From NCBI GenBank assembly GCA_035532735.1, contig DATKQM010000055.1:51497-115496 (forward strand): 64,000 nucleotides of DNA, given 5' to 3'. This document shows positions 1-9,905 of the stretch, piece after piece (the first letter of the stretch is position 1; each line of letters opens with the position of its first letter). Position numbers and translations under genes: made by a program. This stretch comes from Chersky-840 sp035532735. GTDB lineage: Bacteria; Actinomycetota; Acidimicrobiia; Acidimicrobiales; UBA8190. The notes below the pieces were generated by a model. The model did not search any database, was not told the origin of the DNA, and saw nothing but the letters and a program-made list of their open reading frames with translations.

Positions 1-989
1 GGGCCGAGGAGGATCTCGGTGAGCGTCCCCCGCACCGTGGTCCGGACGCGCGCCCCACGAGGAAGGGTGGGGTGGAACGTGGCCATACCCCAGTGAAATC
101 CACGTGCCGGTGCTTCTTCGGCCGACGACAGAGGGGACCCGAGCATGACGGCGTCGGCGCCACAGGCGATGGCCTTGGCGATGTCACCGCCTCGGCTCAT
201 GCCGCCATCGGCGATCACATGCACGTAGACACCGGTCTCGTCCAGGTGTCGCATGCGTGCGCCCGCCACGTCGGCGATGGCGGTGGCCTGGGGAACACCC
301 AACCCGAGCACACCCCGGGTCGTACAGGCGTTGCCCGGGCCCACGCCCACGAGGACCCCCACCGCACCGGTGCGCATGAGGTGCAGCGCAGCCTGGTACG
401 ACGCACAACCGCCCACGATCACGGGAAGGTCGAAGGCACGGATGAACTTCTTCAAGTTGAGTGGCTCGACGGTCTTCGACACGTGCTCGGCCGAGACGAC
501 GGTCCCTTGGATGACGAGCATGTCGAGCTCCCCGGCGAGAATCGCCGGAGCCAATCCCGTGGTGCGCTGGGGCGTCACCGACGCGCACGACACCACGCCG
601 GCCGACTTGATCTCACGGATGCGCTCGGTGACCAACTCGGGGTTGATGGGCTCGAGGTACATCTGCTGCATCCGGGCCGTGGCCTTGTCGTCGTCGAGCC
701 GGGCGATCTCCTCGAGCAGCGGCTCGGGGTCCTCGTAGCGGGTCCACAACCCTTCGAGGTTGAGCACGGCCAGGCCTCCGAGGCGACCGATCTCAATCGC
801 CGTCCTCGGGCTCACGACCCCGTCCATGGCGGCCGCCATGAGAGGCAGGTCGAAGCGAAATGCGTCGATCTCCCAGGAGATGTCGACGTCTTCGGGATCC
901 CGGGTCCGTCGACTGGGGACGATAGCGATGTCGTCGAAGCCGTAGGCACGACGCCCCGACTTGTAGATCCCGATCTCTATCTCAGCCAC
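1..989 (-). CDS. guaB3: GuaB3-type IMP dehydrogenase family protein, 3' end cut by the window edge
   Basis: Member of the IMP dehydrogenase/GMP reductase (beta/alpha)8 family, of the actinobacterial GuaB3 type. The GTG start at 989 follows an AGGAGG ribosome binding site, and about 329 residues are visible before the window ends. The nucleotide-binding catalytic loop reads GPGNACTTRG with the thioimidate cysteine near residue 222, and the preceding glycine-rich strand (GAVGVLVGVG) is typical. No CBS domain interrupts the barrel, which fits GuaB3 rather than classical GuaB. GuaB3 has been linked to purine interconversion, but its role is less settled than that of GuaB, so the precise reaction is inference. 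It lies downstream of groEL and the NUDIX gene on the same strand. Confidence 0.88.
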   Translation of the reverse strand, partial: MAEIEIGIYKSGRRAYGFDDIAIVPSRRTRDPEDVDISWEIDAFRFDLPLMAAAMDGVVSPRTAIEIGRLGGLAVLNLEGLWTRYEDPEPLLEEIARLDDDKATARMQQMYLEPINPELVTERIREIKSAGVVSCASVTPQRTTGLAPAILAGELDMLVIQGTVVSAEHVSKTVEPLNLKKFIRAFDLPVIVGGCASYQAALHLMRTGAVGVLVGVGPGNACTTRGVLGLGVPQATAIADVAGARMRHLDETGVYVHVIADGGMSRGGDIAKAIACGADAVMLGSPLSSAEEAPARGFHWGMATFHPTLPRGARVRTTVRGTLTEILLG

Positions 990-1160
990 CTGGCCGCCTC
1001 CTGCACGTCGGTCGTGACACCCGCCTTCGCCCGCGGCGTTCCTCCACGATACCGTCCGCCACCCACGGCTCCGCGACCGGTTGCCACGTCGTGGCATCAC
1101 CGCGGACAAGGGGTCGGGGACGACGCGAAGGGGCAGGTAGCGAGGCCGACGCCCGAGAGC

Positions 1161-1928
1161 TCAGACCTCGAGGACGAGACGGAGCAACTCGACGAGCATG
1201 CGGGCGGTGGCCCCCCACACGGTGTCGTGGGGAAGCTCGAAGAACCACACCGGGAACGAACCGTCCTCGCCGGCATCGGCCACCGGCATGGGCCGGCCGG
1301 GAATGACCCAGCGCTCCTCCCGGAACACGCCGTCGGCCATCAACTCCGCCAGTGAGACGTCAAAGACGTGTTCCACCTCGTGGGGGTTGGCCTCCAGGTG
1401 GGGGGCGGCGCCAAGGGTTCCCACCACCGGCGTGATGCGGGCACTGGAGGAGAAGGTGACGAGCGGGGTGAGCCGTCCCACCACCTCCACCTGGGTGGCG
1501 TCGAGACCGACCTCTTCAGCGGCTTCGCGCAGCGCGCCGGCCTCGGGGGTCTCCCCCGCGTCGAGCCGTCCCCCGGGGAAGCTGACCTCTCCGGTATGGG
1601 TGCGCAGGTGCGCCGCTCGCCGGGTGAGGACGACCCGGGCCTCGCCATCGAGCTCGAACAGCGCCAGGAGCACCGCAGAGGGGGCGCCGGGGTCGGGAAA
1701 CCCGTCGAAGGTGACGCGCTCGGCGGCCGCCAGCCCCCGGTGATGCTCCTCCACTGCGGCGCGCACCCTCGGCAGCCCGATGGCCTTGCGGCGGGCCGGT
1801 GGCAATGCCGCCCACGGGGCACCGACGCCTGGATAGGCCCGCTCGGGGCGGGGTATGACCTGGCGGCCCGAGGGCGGAAAGCCTTCGGGGGAACCTCGAT
1901 CGTCGACGGCGTCGGCGGAGCCCGGCAT
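1161..1928 (-). CDS. NUDIX hydrolase, CoA pyrophosphatase (NudL-like)
   Basis: 255 residues from ATG 1928. A complete Nudix box spans residues 120-142 (G-x5-E-x7-RE-x2-EE-x-G-L). It is preceded by the CoA-pyrophosphatase signature LTRRAAHLRTHTGEVSFPGG, so the likely reaction is cleavage of CoA or its derivatives to 3'-phosphoadenosine 5'-phosphate and phosphopantetheine. The frame stays open upstream into groEL, but that extension is Arg/Gly-rich shadow sequence, and the start was placed after the groEL terminator. The first 50 or so residues are poorly conserved in character, so a later start is possible. Cytoplasmic, Mg2+-dependent by family. Confidence 0.82.
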   Translation of the reverse strand: MPGSADAVDDRGSPEGFPPSGRQVIPRPERAYPGVGAPWAALPPARRKAIGLPRVRAAVEEHHRGLAAAERVTFDGFPDPGAPSAVLLALFELDGEARVVLTRRAAHLRTHTGEVSFPGGRLDAGETPEAGALREAAEEVGLDATQVEVVGRLTPLVTFSSSARITPVVGTLGAAPHLEANPHEVEHVFDVSLAELMADGVFREERWVIPGRPMPVADAGEDGSFPVWFFELPHDTVWGATARMLVELLRLVLEV

Positions 1929-1962
1929 CAGCGCGACGCTACCGGTGTCACCCCCGACGACG

Positions 1963-1990
1963 AACGGCCGGGCCCTGAGGCCCGGCCGTT
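1963..1990 (-). terminator. Hairpin terminator downstream of groEL
   Basis: Perfect 12-bp inverted repeat: AACGGCCGGGCC at 1963-1974 and its complement at 1979-1990, with a 4-base loop. It lies 42 bases past the groEL stop and before the NUDIX start. There is only a short T stretch after the stem on the minus strand, so termination efficiency is uncertain. Confidence 0.7.
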
Positions 1991-2032
1991 CATACAAAGG
2001 GTGCCCCGCCGGTGGCGGCGGGCCGGGGGGAG

Positions 2033-3703
<1,671 letters not shown>

Positions 3704-4000
3704 TTACTTCTTGGAAATCTTGGCGAGCACGTCACGGCTGGACAGGATGAGAAGGTCCTCGCCCTCGAAGGTGATCTCGGTGCCTCCGTACTTCGAGTAG
3801 ACGACGGTGTCGCCTGCGGCGACGTCGACGGGCACAAGGTCGCCGGTGTTCTCGGCACGACGGCCGGGGCCGACAGCGATCACCTCACCTTGCTGGGGCT
3901 TCTCCTTGGCGGTGTCGGGGATCACGAGCCCGGAGGCGGTGGTCTCTTCCGATTCGCCGGGGCGGACAACAATCCGGTCCTCGAGGGGGTGGAGCTTCAT
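3704..4000 (-). CDS. groS: 10 kDa co-chaperonin GroES
   Basis: 98 residues from ATG 4000, which has an AGGAGG site just upstream (about 4009-4014). The frame is open a little further, but the [12 protein letters not shown] start matches the family. GroES forms the heptameric lid of the GroEL chamber; the mobile loop (around [14 protein letters not shown]) and roof segment are present. First gene of the groESL operon, regulated by HrcA/CIRCE. Confidence 0.97.
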   Translation of the reverse strand: MKLHPLEDRIVVRPGESEETTASGLVIPDTAKEKPQQGEVIAVGPGRRAENTGDLVPVDVAAGDTVVYSKYGGTEITFEGEDLLILSSRDVLAKISKK

Positions 4001-4024
4001 GGCAGGTGAGCCTCCTGTAGGCAC

Positions 4025-4051
4025 TTAGCACTCGAACCTTGCGAGTGCTAA
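4025..4051. promoter_or_regulatory. CIRCE operator (HrcA binding site)
   Basis: Perfect match to the CIRCE consensus: TTAGCACTC at 4025-4033, a 9-base spacer, and GAGTGCTAA at 4043-4051. It overlaps the last base of the predicted -10 box and lies 24 bases upstream of groES, so HrcA binding should block initiation and release on heat shock. hrcA itself is not in this window. Confidence 0.96.
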
Positions 4052-4079
4052 CGATAGCGGGCGCCGGGGCACCGGGCAA
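4051..4079 (-). promoter_or_regulatory. Predicted groESL promoter
   Basis: Minus-strand -35 TTGCCC (4079-4074), a 17-base spacer, and -10 TATCGT (4056-4051). Initiation would fall inside the CIRCE repeat, the usual arrangement for HrcA repression. Called from hexamers and spacing only. Confidence 0.6.
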
Positions 4080-4121
4080 CCGGGCCCAGGACAACCCGGC
4101 GCCGGGCCGGGCCCGGACGGC

Positions 4122-5135
4122 TCAGCCGAGCAGGGGCAACCGGAGATTGGGATCGGCACCGGCGTCGAGCGCGGTGGGGCCAAGGTGCTCGAGCTGCCAC
4201 CACCCTGCCGCCGCGATCATGGCCGCATTGTCGGTGCAGGTGGCCAGGCTGGGGAGGTAGGCGGGCAGGCCGAGCTGGGCGCAGGCCTCGGTGAGGGCCC
4301 TGCGCAGAGCGCCGTTGGCAGCCACCCCTCCGGCCAGGCACACGCCACGGGCCCCGACCGAGACCGCCGCCTTGGCGGCCTTGGCCACGAGCACATCCAC
4401 CACGGCCTGCTGGAACGACGCCGCGATGTCCTGGTCCGCGGCGTCGGGCCTGCCCCGGACGGCGTGGACGACGGCGGTCTTGAGCCCACTGAAGGAGAAG
4501 TCGAGCCCATCGCCCACAAGGGCCCGGGGAAAGGCAAAGGCCGTCGGGTCCCCCGACGCTGCGGCCCGCTCGATGGCGGGCCCACCGGGGTACCCGAGGC
4601 CGAGAAATCGAGCCACCTTGTCGAAGGCCTCCCCCGCCGCGTCGTCGAGGGTCTGGCCGAGCAGCCGGTAACGCCCCGGGCCTTCCATCGACACGAGCAA
4701 GGTGTGGCCTCCCGAGACCAGGAGCACCGCCACCGGCCACCGGATGCCCCGATGTTCGAGCAGTGCCGCGAAGAGATGCCCCTCGAGGTGGTTGACCCCC
4801 ACGAACGGAAGGTCCCAGGCCAAGGTGAGCGCCTTGGCTTCGCTCACCCCCACGAGCAGCGAGCCGATCAGGCCCGGGCCGATCGTGGCGGCCACGGCGT
4901 GCAGATCCTTCCCCGCCACCCCGGCCCGACCGAGCGCCTCGCCGATCACCGGCGTCAGGAGCTCGAGATGGGCCCGCCCCGCGATCTCCGGGACCACCCC
5001 GCCGTACATGGCGTGCAGGTCCACCTGGCTCGACACCACCGACGACAAGACGTCGGTTCCGCCATTGACGACCGCCGCGGCGGTGTCATCGCAAGAGGTC
5101 TCGATGCCGAGGACGAGCGCGTCGTGGACGGTCAT
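4122..5135 (-). CDS. tsaD: tRNA N6-threonylcarbamoyladenosine transferase TsaD
   Basis: 337 residues. Transfers the threonylcarbamoyl group to A37 of ANN-decoding tRNAs in the t6A pathway, with TsaB and TsaE. The N-terminal LGIETSCDDT and the metal-binding HLEGH at 116-120 are diagnostic, and the ASKHA fold glycine motifs (VSGGHT, LAGGVAANGALR) follow. The chosen ATG at 5135 forms an ATGA overlap with the rimI stop, implying coupled translation. Last gene of the tsaE-tsaB-rimI-tsaD run, directly before groES. Confidence 0.96.
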   Translation of the reverse strand: MTVHDALVLGIETSCDDTAAAVVNGGTDVLSSVVSSQVDLHAMYGGVVPEIAGRAHLELLTPVIGEALGRAGVAGKDLHAVAATIGPGLIGSLLVGVSEAKALTLAWDLPFVGVNHLEGHLFAALLEHRGIRWPVAVLLVSGGHTLLVSMEGPGRYRLLGQTLDDAAGEAFDKVARFLGLGYPGGPAIERAAASGDPTAFAFPRALVGDGLDFSFSGLKTAVVHAVRGRPDAADQDIAASFQQAVVDVLVAKAAKAAVSVGARGVCLAGGVAANGALRRALTEACAQLGLPAYLPSLATCTDNAAMIAAAGWWQLEHLGPTALDAGADPNLRLPLLG

Positions 5136-5713
5136 GAGCCGGGTTCGAGCTGCCCGTCGATGTCCGCCAGGCGCGTCGCGTAGGCGGGGGTGTCGATGTC
5201 GCGCGCCCACATCACGATGGCGTCCTCACCTGTCTCGGGGTAGTAGTTCCGCCGGACCCCGACCGGAGCGAAGCCGAAGCGCCGGTACAACAATTGCGCC
5301 GGTGTGTTCGACGCCCTGACCTCGAGCGTCAGATGACGGACGCCGAGTGCGGGGGCGGCACGCGCCTGGTCGAGGAGCAACACGGTGCCGATGCCGCGTC
5401 GATGCCAGGCCGGGTCCACCGTGAGGGTGGTGATATGACCGTCTTCGCTCACCATCATCAGTCCGCTGAAGCCGACGATGAGCGGACCGATGGTGGCCAC
5501 CGTATAGCGCCGCGACCGGCGTTGGGCGAGCTCGGACAGAAAGACCGTGGACGTCCATGGGCGCGGGTAGTTGGCCTCTTCGATCTGGACCACGTTGCGG
5601 AGGTGTCGGCGGCGCAGCGGCACGATCCGCACCGCGCCCGCCACACGACCGCCCTCCGCGTCGGGGACGTCGTCGGGAAGGGCCGGCCCTTCGTCGTCCC
5701 ACACCGGCGCCAT
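5132..5713 (-). CDS. rimI: RimI-type N-terminal acetyltransferase (GNAT)
   Basis: 193 residues. RimI acetylates N-terminal Ala of ribosomal protein S18 and, in actinobacteria, probably other N-termini. The GNAT acetyl-CoA motif is RRGIGT at 105-110, and the RimI-specific C-terminal EVRASN...LYRRFGF...GVRRNYY is present. About 27 residues of acidic, low-complexity N-terminus precede the domain, so the true start may be internal. The start overlaps the tsaB stop by one base (TGATG), and the stop overlaps tsaD by four. Confidence 0.9.
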   Translation of the reverse strand: MAPVWDDEGPALPDDVPDAEGGRVAGAVRIVPLRRRHLRNVVQIEEANYPRPWTSTVFLSELAQRRSRRYTVATIGPLIVGFSGLMMVSEDGHITTLTVDPAWHRRGIGTVLLLDQARAAPALGVRHLTLEVRASNTPAQLLYRRFGFAPVGVRRNYYPETGEDAIVMWARDIDTPAYATRLADIDGQLEPGS

Positions 5714-6438
5714 CAGCTCTCCACCCCGGCGCGTGGCGCCCGCTTCTCCCAGTTGATCCGGGTCTCGGCGTCACGCAGGTAGTGCGGGAGCACGGCCTGG
5801 ACGTCGGTGTTCTCGCCCGCGGCCGCCTTGAACAGGACCAAGGTGGCGAGGATGCCCGGCGGGGGGAAGTCGAGCGCCTCGCCTCCGAACACCGCACCGG
5901 GCACGGACCCGAGAACCGACCGATACCGACGGGCGCCGTTGCCGGCCACCACCATCGGCTCGCCCAGCGCGCTGAGCTCTTCGGCGAGCGCCTGGGGGGT
6001 TCGACGCCGTTCGGATTGCTCCCACGCCACGCCGTGCTCGGAGGCCCGGAGATTTCCGACGAAGACTTCCCCGCGCCTGGCGTCGACGACGGGGATGACA
6101 ACCGTGCCCGGCGCGACACCCGAGCCGACCATGGCGTGGGCCAGGACCTCGAGGCTGCCGCAGGCGACGAGGGGGCGCTCCAGCGCGAACGCCAGCGCCT
6201 TGGCCGTGCCCACGCCGACGCGCAGGCCGGTGAAGAGCCCGGGCCCGACGTCCACCCCGATGGCATCGAGGCCCGACATCTCAACCCCGGCGCGACGACA
6301 GACGAACTCGATGGCGGGCGCGATGAACTCGGCGTGATGTCGACCCCGCGACACCGTGACCGTGGCCAGCACGCCGGACTCGTCTGCCAGCGCCACACCC
6401 GCCAGTTCGGTCGATGACTCGACGGCGAGGACCATCAT
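5713..6438 (-). CDS. tsaB: tRNA t6A biosynthesis protein TsaB
   Basis: 241 residues. Paralogue of TsaD that forms the TsaB-TsaD heterodimer needed for t6A; it lacks the TsaD HxxxH metal motif. The start MMVLAVESSTELAGVAL and the conserved GPGLFTGLRVGVGTAKALA are clear. Starting at ATG 6438 gives an ATGA overlap with tsaE; an adjacent second ATG at 6435 is possible. Confidence 0.93.
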   Translation of the reverse strand: MMVLAVESSTELAGVALADESGVLATVTVSRGRHHAEFIAPAIEFVCRRAGVEMSGLDAIGVDVGPGLFTGLRVGVGTAKALAFALERPLVACGSLEVLAHAMVGSGVAPGTVVIPVVDARRGEVFVGNLRASEHGVAWEQSERRRTPQALAEELSALGEPMVVAGNGARRYRSVLGSVPGAVFGGEALDFPPPGILATLVLFKAAAGENTDVQAVLPHYLRDAETRINWEKRAPRAGVES

Positions 6439-6992
6439 GGCGTCGCCCACGCCGAGAGCGCGCCACTGAGCTCGTCTCGCCTTGGAGACGAGGACCCCGT
6501 GACGTTGATCGTCAGGCACCGTTGCTCGTCTCGTGGTCCTTCGGAGAGGCGGATGGTGATCGCGTCGGCGCCCAGCACGGGCTCGGCCACGTCTCCCCAC
6601 TCCACCACGGCCACGGCATCGTCCTCGACCAACTCGGCGATGGCGAGGTCGACGACCTCGCCCAGGTGTTCCAGGCGGTACAGATCCGCGTGCAGGAATG
6701 TCCGGACGGCGGGGGTGTCGGGGCGTCGGGGCCCATCGACCGTTTCGGGTGACGAGACGCACGGGTAGGAGCGAACGAGCGTGAAGGTCGGGCTCGTCAC
6801 GTGATCGGAAACGCCGAGGCCTGAACCGATCCCTTGGGCCAGGGTGGTCTTCCCCGCCCCCAGGTCTCCAGCCAGGAGCACCACGTCACCGGGTCGAAGC
6901 CTCTTCGCCAGCGCTGCGCCCAAGGCGCGGGTGTCGTCGGCCGACTGCGTCCGGAGCCGCACCGGGTCGGGGTCCCCGGCGGGCGGGCTCAT
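6435..6992 (-). CDS. tsaE: tRNA t6A biosynthesis ATPase TsaE
   Basis: 185 residues. P-loop ATPase that binds and resets the TsaB-TsaD complex. The Walker A is GDLGAGKTT at 42-50, followed by TSPTFTLVRSY, and the Walker B-like VVEWGD is near residue 140. The segment between the sensor region and HADLYRLEHLGE contains a roughly 15-residue Pro/Arg-rich insertion (around PETVDGPRRPDTP) not usual in TsaE. It overlaps both neighbours by four bases. Confidence 0.94.
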   Translation of the reverse strand: MSPPAGDPDPVRLRTQSADDTRALGAALAKRLRPGDVVLLAGDLGAGKTTLAQGIGSGLGVSDHVTSPTFTLVRSYPCVSSPETVDGPRRPDTPAVRTFLHADLYRLEHLGEVVDLAIAELVEDDAVAVVEWGDVAEPVLGADAITIRLSEGPRDEQRCLTINVTGSSSPRRDELSGALSAWATP

Positions 6993-7561
6993 GGTCGATC
7001 GCCGGCCAGGAGCAACTTGGCCCGGACGAAGTCGGCACGCATCTCTGCCACGACCTCGGCCCCACCACGCAACCCGGCGGCCGGGTGATAGGTGGGGACG
7101 AGTTGGCCACCGCGGAAGGGATAGGCCCGGCCCCGGAGCTTGCGAATGCCTTCGGTCGTACCGAGCAAGAGCCGGGTGGCGAAGTTCCCGAGGGTGACCA
7201 CGACGCGCGGGGCGATCAGCTCGACCTGGGCTTCGAGGAAGGGGCGGCACGAGGCGATCTCGTCGGGAAGCGGGTCACGGTTCCCGGGGGGCCGGCACTT
7301 CACGACGTTGGCGATGTAGCACTGACGCCGCTCGAGGCCGATCTCCTGGTGGAGCAGCTTGTCGAGGAGCTTGCCCGACCGGCCGACAAAGGGCTCCCCG
7401 GCGAGGTCCTCCTCGCGCCCGGGGCCCTCACCCACGAACATGAGCGAGGCGCCGGGGTCGCCGACGCCGAACACGACCTGGGTCCGCCCCGCGGCCAGCG
7501 CGCAACGCGTGCAGGCCAGGGCCTCGGTCTGGAGCTCGGCCAAGGTGCCCACCGGCCGCAT
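6989..7561 (-). CDS. Family 4 uracil-DNA glycosylase (Fe-S)
   Basis: 190 residues. Excises uracil from DNA to start base-excision repair. The four [4Fe-4S] cysteines of the family are C17 and C20 (CTRC), C89 and C105. Motif 1 is GEGPGREED near residue 45, and the late active-site motif is YHPA. It overlaps tsaE by four bases and lies after the alpha/beta hydrolase gene, so a repair enzyme sits inside the alr-tsa operon. Start ATG 7561 was chosen because upstream sequence is non-conserved Arg-rich frame. Confidence 0.92.
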   Translation of the reverse strand: MRPVGTLAELQTEALACTRCALAAGRTQVVFGVGDPGASLMFVGEGPGREEDLAGEPFVGRSGKLLDKLLHQEIGLERRQCYIANVVKCRPPGNRDPLPDEIASCRPFLEAQVELIAPRVVVTLGNFATRLLLGTTEGIRKLRGRAYPFRGGQLVPTYHPAAGLRGGAEVVAEMRADFVRAKLLLAGDRP

Positions 7562-7596
7562 GGTATCGCCGTCGGGCCCTCGAGCTGCCGCCGGAG

Positions 7597-8688
7597 TCAG
7601 GCGATCTTGGCCGCGAACTCCTCGACGAGCCGGGCGAACTCCCGGCGACGCTCGATCATGGGCATGTGCCCACATCGGGGGAGCTCGACGAGCTCGGAGC
7701 GGGGCAGTGCCACCGCCGTGCGCCGCGCATGGCGGGGAGGAGTGAGGCGATCGTTCGAACCCACGACGACGAGCGCGGGGAGATCGATCGACCCCAGCCA
7801 TTTCGACAAGTCGAAGAGTGCGAGCGCGGGAATGAGCTCGGCCACTGTCGACGGCGCCGTCGCCAGGTGGAGGCCCTCCACGAATCGGACCTGGGCCGGC
7901 GGCGCCTCGGCCCCGAACCCGACCCGGGTGAGCCACCAGCGCAGGTCCGGGGACGCCACGGTGCGCACACCCCACCGGTCGGCCAGGCTCATGGCGCGCG
8001 CGGAGGCCGGCCCGGCCAGGCGGGCCATGCCCCCGAACCCGGGCACCTTGGCGAAGGGGCCGCCGGTGGTCGACACGAGAGCCAGGCCCGCCACGCGACG
8101 ATGCAACTCGTCTGCCGGCGTGTCATGGGCCAGTTGGAGGGCCACCATGCCACCCATCGAGTGCCCGACGACCAGCGCGTGCTCGACGTCGAGCGCGTCG
8201 AGCACCGCACGGATGTCCCTGGCCATGCGGCGCACGGCGGGAGAGCCCTCCTGGGCAAGAGCGGCACGGGCATCGGCGCGCCACTCATCGACCAGACCCG
8301 GAGCACCCGCCATGGTGAAGCCCGCTGATCCGGCCACCGATGAGCCGTGGCCCCGGAGGTCCGGCGCGATGACCCGGTGGTGCAGGGCCAGGTCGCGCAG
8401 TTGATGTGCCCACAAGGCACTGCTCAACATGAACCCGTGCAACAACACGACCGGAGGTCCCTGGCCGCGCTCGACGACGTGGACGGCGCCCCCGTCGTCG
8501 ACCTCGACAACGCGCTCGGTGCAGTCGTCGGGAACGGTCAGTCCCTCCGCCTCGATGTCATCGGCGGTGGAACGGGTCCGCGCCACCAGACGGTGCTGGG
8601 CAGCCCACCCCGCGGCCAGCGCGGCGCCGGTCCCCGCGGCCACGCCGCGCACGAGCCGACTCCGGTACAGAGGTCGCCTGTCGCTCAT
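7597..8688 (-). CDS. Alpha/beta-fold hydrolase with N-terminal membrane anchor
   Basis: 363 residues. Residues 12-31 form a hydrophobic Ala/Gly-rich segment after a basic start, so it is probably membrane-tethered. The oxyanion HGF motif is at 84-86, the nucleophile elbow GHSMGG has Ser177, and a C-terminal CGHMPM gives the catalytic His. The substrate cannot be deduced; lipase, esterase or haloperoxidase-like are all possible. An alpha/beta hydrolase between alr and tsaE is a recurring actinobacterial arrangement. The start overlaps the alr stop by four bases. Confidence 0.85.
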   Translation of the reverse strand: MSDRRPLYRSRLVRGVAAGTGAALAAGWAAQHRLVARTRSTADDIEAEGLTVPDDCTERVVEVDDGGAVHVVERGQGPPVVLLHGFMLSSALWAHQLRDLALHHRVIAPDLRGHGSSVAGSAGFTMAGAPGLVDEWRADARAALAQEGSPAVRRMARDIRAVLDALDVEHALVVGHSMGGMVALQLAHDTPADELHRRVAGLALVSTTGGPFAKVPGFGGMARLAGPASARAMSLADRWGVRTVASPDLRWWLTRVGFGAEAPPAQVRFVEGLHLATAPSTVAELIPALALFDLSKWLGSIDLPALVVVGSNDRLTPPRHARRTAVALPRSELVELPRCGHMPMIERRREFARLVEEFAAKIA

Positions 8689-9905
8689 CGCGGAGCCTCC
8701 CGGTCGACGACCACGCGCGGCACACGGGGCCCGATGCCACAGAACACTTCGTGCGAGATGGTGCCGAGCATCTCCGCCCACTCCGGCGCGGTGAGCGACT
8801 CGGACCCCTGCTCGCCGATGAGCACGACGTCGTCACCCACGGCCACGTCGTCATCGGGGCCGCAGTCCACCACGATCTGGTCCATCGTCACCATCCCGGC
8901 CAGAGGGCGGCGCCGGCCACCCACGAGGACGGTACCGCCCAGGGTGAAGTAGCGCCGGGGCACGCCGTCGGCGTACCCGAGAGGAACCGTGGCGACCGTC
9001 GAAGCAGCCGGCAAGCCGTAGAGACGCCCGTACGAGGGACGCTCATAGGCATCGAGGCGTCGCAGAAGTGTCACCTTGGCCCGCAGCGACAGGACGGGAC
9101 GCAGCGCCCGGGCCCCGGTGACCTCCATCACCTGTGTCACCGCCGCGTCGACCATGGGGAAGGGAGGGACCCCGTACAGAGCGATCCCGCACCGTGCCAT
9201 GTCCAGGCGGGCCGTCGGATACCCGAGGGCGCCGGCGGAATTGGCGGCGTGGACCATCGGTGGCGCGAGCCCGGCGCGCGCCAGGAGGTCTCGTGCCTCT
9301 CCGAGGCTTCGAATCTGGCCCTCGGTGAAGGCCCGGTCCTCGGCGTCGATGCCGTCGGCCACGGGGAAGTGTGTCCACAACGCCGCGAAGCGAAGCGACG
9401 GTTGCGCCACCACGGCTCGGACGATCTCGAGGAGCTCGGCGGGTGCCGCGCCGACGCGGTGCATACCGGTGTCGACCTTGACGTGGACATCGGTGACCGC
9501 TCCGGCGCGCGTCGAGGCCGCGCCGGCGGCCTCAGCGCCAAGCAGCGAATAGAGGGCCAGCGTGAGCCCGCGCCCCACGACATCGGCCATGGCCTCGGCG
9601 GGTGGCTCGGCCAGGACGAGCACGGGGGCGAGGATGCCGGCCTCGAGCAGCTGGATGCCCTCGTCGGGAGTGGCCACCGCCAGCCAGGTGGCCCCGCCCT
9701 CCAAGGCGGCCCGGGCCACGGCGATCGCCCCGTGCCCGTAGCCGTCCGCCTTGACCACGGCGCACAGCGCGCCCGGCGCGGCCACGGCGCTGAGCAACGA
9801 CGCGTTGTGGCGGACCGCACCCAGGTCGATCTCGGCCCACACCGGGCGCGTCCGCGCCTGGGCCGGCGTCGACAGGGCTTGGCGACCGACGTCGGACGGG
9901 CTCAT
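8685..9905 (-). CDS. alr: Alanine racemase
   Basis: 406 residues. PLP enzyme that converts L-alanine to D-alanine for peptidoglycan. The PLP lysine is K52 in VVKADGYGHG, and the second catalytic residue is the Tyr in PLGYADGVPR in the C-terminal half. VDTGMHRVG and HAANSAG mark the barrel. Translationally coupled on both sides: ATGA with nnrDE upstream and with the hydrolase downstream. Confidence 0.97.
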   Translation of the reverse strand: MSPSDVGRQALSTPAQARTRPVWAEIDLGAVRHNASLLSAVAAPGALCAVVKADGYGHGAIAVARAALEGGATWLAVATPDEGIQLLEAGILAPVLVLAEPPAEAMADVVGRGLTLALYSLLGAEAAGAASTRAGAVTDVHVKVDTGMHRVGAAPAELLEIVRAVVAQPSLRFAALWTHFPVADGIDAEDRAFTEGQIRSLGEARDLLARAGLAPPMVHAANSAGALGYPTARLDMARCGIALYGVPPFPMVDAAVTQVMEVTGARALRPVLSLRAKVTLLRRLDAYERPSYGRLYGLPAASTVATVPLGYADGVPRRYFTLGGTVLVGGRRRPLAGMVTMDQIVVDCGPDDDVAVGDDVVLIGEQGSESLTAPEWAEMLGTISHEVFCGIGPRVPRVVVDREAPR

